A DNA stretch of 64,000 bases. Source: Alviniconcha marisindica (lineage: Eukaryota > Mollusca > Gastropoda > Provannidae). Below are positions 60,613 through 64,000 of the stretch, in pieces. The position numbers and the translations under genes are program-made. Under the pieces are notes generated by a model, which was given only the letters and a program-made list of their open reading frames with translations, did no database searches and was not told the origin of the DNA. The stretch covers positions 1,704,501 to 1,768,500 of the forward strand of contig JABMCL010002055.1 in assembly GCA_018857735.1 (NCBI GenBank), read 5' to 3'. Positions within the stretch are counted from its first letter, which is position 1. Each line of letters starts with the position of its first letter.

Positions 60613-60827
60613 CTTTCTCCGTTACCGCAGTTCGTGGCTGGAGACACAGGACTCTCTCACGTTCCAAGTCCAGTGTGACTGGTCATACGGAATACATGCG
60701 ACGCTGGCGACAACGAATTAAAGAAGATCCCACCATGTACAGACAATACCTGGAAAAACAATCAGAGAGTGGCAGGCGTCATCGGGCTAAGAAAAAAAAT
60801 GCATTAGGTGGCAGTTCCACTTTTTAG
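60613..60827 (+). CDS. Locus A alternative last exon l: basic repeated tail, subtype 2
   Basis: Acceptor CCTATGTTTCTTTCAG, stop TAG; 427 residues. Linker AFSVTAVRGWRHRTLS; motif TEYMRRWRQRIKEDP, TMYRQYLEKQSESGRRHRAKKK. Tryptophan replaces the usual tyrosine in helix 1. Confidence 0.82.
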
Positions 60828-61049
60828 TTGGGTAAATCTCGAGACAAACAATACTGACAGTGTTTCGGAAGAGAGGTTGGTGAAATCTGGCTGTTTATAA
60901 GGCCCATATGCATGATGAGCTAATAAAGGTGTGATAGCCCCTAATCCCGATTTGCTGAAGAGCCCGTAGGTCTGGCTGTCCTACGAGCACAAGTCATCAA
61001 AAGGCTCCAAAATAGCTGTTCATTTGTAGATTGGGAAAATCCCTTGTTT

Positions 61050-61245
61050 TACCAACAATGCAAAGGGTGTGTCGTCGCAAACTGATTGGGCAGTGCATGA
61101 CAACAGCCATGTCAGTCCACAGTTCACTTCAGCGTAGCGGACATCAGTCACCCCAGATGACCCCATCCCATCAGAGAAAGGGTGTGTCATCGCAAACTGA
61201 TTGGGCAGTGCATGACAACAGCCTTGTCAGTTCATAGTTCACTTG
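61050..61245 (+). repeat. Tandem duplication of about 125 bp
   Basis: Two units starting AAAGGGTGTGTC(G/A)TCGCAAA and containing TGGGCAGTGCATGACAACAG. Confidence 0.8.
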
Positions 61246-61484
61246 AGCGGAGATTTTTCTGACTCTTCGCTGGCCGTTTTGATTGTGTCTTGATGTGTAA
61301 AACCAAAATTTCTTGAATAATGTGTGGTCTCCAGTGGCATGTGGGATGGCATTGGTCCGTATACATTTTCTCTCAGGTAGTAGGCTCTACAGCAGCATCA
61401 GAGCCACCACTGAAACTGATACGCGGAAATGGTAGACTGGTGACAGTAGCAGTGTGTTGCCTATTTTTCTGACCCAGGCTACTT

Positions 61485-61665
61485 AAACCTAGAAAAATGA
61501 GTGTAACTTCAGAAGCCCAGAGAGTCCTGTTTGCACTCCCCGGCTGCTAAAACGCAGAAAAATGAGTAACTTCAGAAGCCCGGATGGTCCTGTTTGCACT
61601 CCCAGGCTGCTAAAACCTTGAAAAATGAGTGTAACTTGAAATGCCTGAATGGTCTTGTTTGCGAT
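61485..61665 (+). repeat. Three tandem units of about 65 bp
   Basis: Each unit contains AAAAATGAGT, AACTTCAGAAGCCC (or a variant) and TCCTGTTTGCACTCCC (or a variant). It lies in the spacer between exons l and m. Confidence 0.8.
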
Positions 61666-62043
61666 CCACACATGCCGCTTCACAGTCATTGCCGTTTAGA
61701 AGGTAAACGCGATTAAAAGAGTCAATCAGCTCCTTGGTATGGGTTCAATTTAGCCTTCCATAGTGTGTGCTGACTACTTAGTTACTGGTTAGATGACAAT
61801 CTCCCACACTGAATTCCTGCAGAGCAAAGGTTTGGTTAGGTTCTGTGAATATAATAGTCCTGATATCTAAAAGAGGAAAATATTTGGTTCAGTAGTTGCA
61901 TTTGTCTGATCATGTTTAAATGAGAAATCACCCATTTGCGTGCTCGAGTTCATGCGTTTGCTTTGAGATTACTGTGGCTCGCGTAAAAGCTCATAACTGT
62001 GTGAATTAAGACATTTCTGATGTCTGCATTTTGTCTCTTGCAG

Positions 62044-62273
62044 CATCCTGCATGGCTCACACAAAACACAGCGGGGCTGGATCGAGAACGAGCCTCGAAA
62101 CTGGTGTCTGCAGGAGCACTGGCAACTCCCGGCGTTATCGCCAACGCATAAAACAAGACCCCGTACAGTATCAGAGATACCGCGAAAAGCAACGCCTCTA
62201 TCAGTTGCGGCATAAAGCTAAGAGGCGAAAGCAAATTGAGCAGTTGACAAATAGATTCAATGTAGGGAATTAA
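62044..62273 (+). CDS. Locus A alternative last exon m: basic repeated tail, intermediate subtype
   Basis: Acceptor CATTTTGTCTCTTGCAG, stop TAA; 432 residues. Linker ASCMAHTKHSGAGSRTS; motif SRRYRQRIKQDP, VQYQRYREKQRLYQLRHKAKRRK. Combines the D-P turn of subtype 2 with the Y-R-E second helix of subtype 1. Confidence 0.82.
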
Positions 62274-62429
62274 TTCCAGCCCTTGGCTGCGTTTACATGG
62301 CTACGCTATGTTTGTAACTTTCCCAAGAAAATCGGCCTTTTTAAATCGGAAATAAATACTTTGAATGACTGTCACTGTCACTGCTGCTAATAACATACCT
62401 GACCAGATTTCTTTCTGTTGGTCTTGCAG

Positions 62430-62662
62430 TGCTTCGCGACGACCCCCCAATTTCCCAGGCACTGCTGACGGTTTTACAGCAGAACGTGGTGTCACCCCTC
62501 TCCAGTTCAGCCAGAAAGACTCTGGAAATGCGTCGTTATCGTGAACGTCTGAAAAGAGACCCTGTGCGGTATAGGAGATACCTGGATAAACAGAACGAAT
62601 ATGCCCGGCGTCGCCAGGAGAAGAGAATGAAGAATTTACCTCCTGCCAGTCTCAATCTTTGA
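62430..62662 (+). CDS. Locus A alternative last exon n: basic repeated tail, subtype 2
   Basis: Acceptor GTTGGTCTTGCAG, stop TGA; 433 residues. Linker VLRDDPPISQALLTVLQQ (a possible amphipathic helix); motif EMRRYRERLKRDP, VRYRRYLDKQNEYARRRQEKR. An ATTAAA lies downstream near 62769. Confidence 0.82.
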
Positions 62663-63221
62663 TGTCCTAGACTTAGTTTGGCTGTTCCCCAAATTTTTCA
62701 GCCTCGTAAACTTACGGACTGCCACATGAAACAAACATTTGCTTGTGATTCAGTTTTAGCATTCCATAATTAAAACAAAATCGCACAAAAGGCTCTAGTA
62801 CAGTACTAGCTTTCAATGGTTATTGGTCTGTCGCTTACTGTAAAATTGAATTTGGTGTAGAAAGTACCTCATATGACCTGGCCAGGCTATGGTAAAGGTT
62901 CCAGGGTCCTGTGTTTGTTACTTTAAAGCAGACGGCATAATTACAGTTGTAATTTGATTTTTTAACGTCATTGTTCTCTTATGAGCTTTTGAGATTTACT
63001 CCAAAGAATTTGGTTCATTTGCTGCAAGTATGACAGGTATTTGTTGTCGGTTTTCCAGCAGCATCTGCTGAAAAACATCGGCACGGCTGTTGAGGACCAC
63101 CACACACATGACAGGTCGCTGCTTGAGATGAGATGGGAACAGAAAGCATTGGTCATACATTAGTCATTTGTCCTTGCCTAATATTTTTTATTTTTAAAAA
63201 GCAATAACTGGCTTGTTTCAG

Positions 63222-63499
63222 CTGGCTTGTTTGGTCAGTTCAGAGTGGCTCTGTCTGCTACTAGTGAAATGCAAGCAGGCACTGATGACTTTGAATAGAG
63301 TCACACTTCTGTTTATAATGAAGGAAGAGAGAGGCGAAGAAAAAGCAGGAAAACGCATGTGAAGATGGAGCGTGAAAGAGTTCGGCGTTACAGAGATCAT
63401 GTGAAACAAAAACCTGTGGGACTACTAACATACATAGAGAGTGCAACCGACAAGCGCAAAAAAGACACGATAAATAGAAAGAAAGTAAAGCAAATATGA
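63222..63499 (+). pseudogene. Locus A exon o: broken copy of the basic tail
   Basis: Acceptor GGCTTGTTTCAG opens the correct phase (AGLFGQFRVALSA...DDFE), but an in-frame TAG at 63296-63298 stops it after about 24 residues. In the same frame beyond the stop the motif returns: ERERVRRYRDHVKQKP, then TYIESATDKRKKD and KKVKQI before TGA at 63497-63499. The second helix has lost the tyrosine/glutamine pattern. So this is a dying copy, unless the short product is used. AATAAA sites follow at 63594 and 63789. Confidence 0.65.
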
Positions 63500-64000
63500 T
63501 GAGGGCATGAGAAGAGGGAAAGTGAAATCAAGATGTATCATACAAGATGGGTGGGGGAAGTGGGGGGGGGGGGGGGGGGGTCTCAGTACGTATAATAAAT
63601 CATGAATATTTTGTTTAAACCATAGCATGCTGGGAGGCGTTGAAAGTAAAAAGACTGCACAGGTCAACAGTGTTTAGTTGAAACTTGTGCACCAGTAAAA
63701 GTGGCTCAAAACCAACCTGATTTAAGTTTGTGTGCTTGCTTATTCTGTCATAATTGAAGGAAATTAATTGTTAAATGATTCCTTTGTGAATAAATGGAAA
63801 CATATTGAGTTTAATCTGGGTGTTGTTTTCTTGGAGTTGCGAGTCTCACAGATACACATACTATCCCCCCAAATCTCTCTTGGAGACTTAATGTGTTACT
63901 GTTGGTAGTTCACTTGTGCATTGCTGTGTTTAATGTGTCTGTAAACGATGGTCGGTCTCTCTCTCTTGAATAATAGTTCATTTTTGGCCACAGTGCAATT
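63500..64000. other. Downstream DNA with poly-G run and poly(A) candidates
   Basis: Poly-G lies at about 63559-63580; AATAAA at 63594-63599 and 63789-63794. The array may continue to the right. Confidence 0.4.

Noticed and set aside
61371..61430. Phase-1 frame after TTTTCTCTCAG
   Set aside because: Opens only 18 codons with no array motif; a chance acceptor is more likely.

Overview
The window looks like nuclear DNA of a marine invertebrate, most likely a mollusc. The evidence is spliced genes with long introns, many microsatellites, long poly-C/poly-G runs, tRNA-derived SINEs, two kinds of LINE and several short inverted-repeat DNA elements. The species call is inference; the eukaryotic, animal-type architecture is directly visible.

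The core is a pair of paralogous genes transcribed away from each other. Locus B runs on the minus strand from a possible 5' UTR exon near 18.7 kb, through constant exon 1 (16606-15763) and constant exon 2 (12455-12249), to alternative last exons at 6672-6161 (two C2H2 fingers) and 293-4 (piggyBac-type cysteine-rich domain). It continues off the left edge. Locus A runs on the plus strand from a possible promoter near 37.3-37.6 kb through exon 1 (39583-40420) and exon 2 (41963-42211). It then reaches an array of at least 14 intact alternative last exons between 49.8 and 62.7 kb, plus one copy broken by an in-frame stop at 63.2 kb. The coding part of exon 1 is exactly 820 nt in both loci, and the two proteins align closely at their N-termini. 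All junctions are phase 1, so each last exon (length 2 modulo 3) can be joined in frame to exon 2, or directly to exon 1.

The array encodes candidate DNA-binding tails. In order these are a piggyBac CRD, a pipsqueak-type helix-turn-helix, a short bZIP-basic-region-like tail, five tails of one basic-motif subtype (54.0-56.3 kb) and six of a second subtype (59.1-62.7 kb). The constant part carries an acidic IMIV patch that resembles a SUMO-interacting motif and an IKQE SUMO-acceptor consensus. This is the layout of insect lola and mod(mdg4): one shared regulatory N-terminus and many interchangeable DNA-binding C-termini. Here, however, the N-terminus is not a BTB domain, and several tails resemble transposase DNA-binding modules. 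I regard this as the notable system in the window.

Between the two genes (about 18.9-37.3 kb) lies repeat-dominated DNA: a GC-rich block with tRNA-headed SINEs and foldback palindromes (18.9-23.8 kb), a decayed plus-strand LINE (24.1-26.4 kb), a decayed minus-strand L1/Tx1-like LINE (27.3-29.4 kb), long CT/GA/CA microsatellites (31.3-32.4 kb), remnants of another element (33.0-34.4 kb), and a second SINE/foldback unit (36.6-37.3 kb). Inside the gene introns are two inverted-repeat element families (1.4-2.1 and 56.9-57.7 kb; 40.5-41.2 and 48.7-49.4 kb) and a roughly 950-bp inverted repeat (3.4-4.35 and 13.9-14.9 kb).
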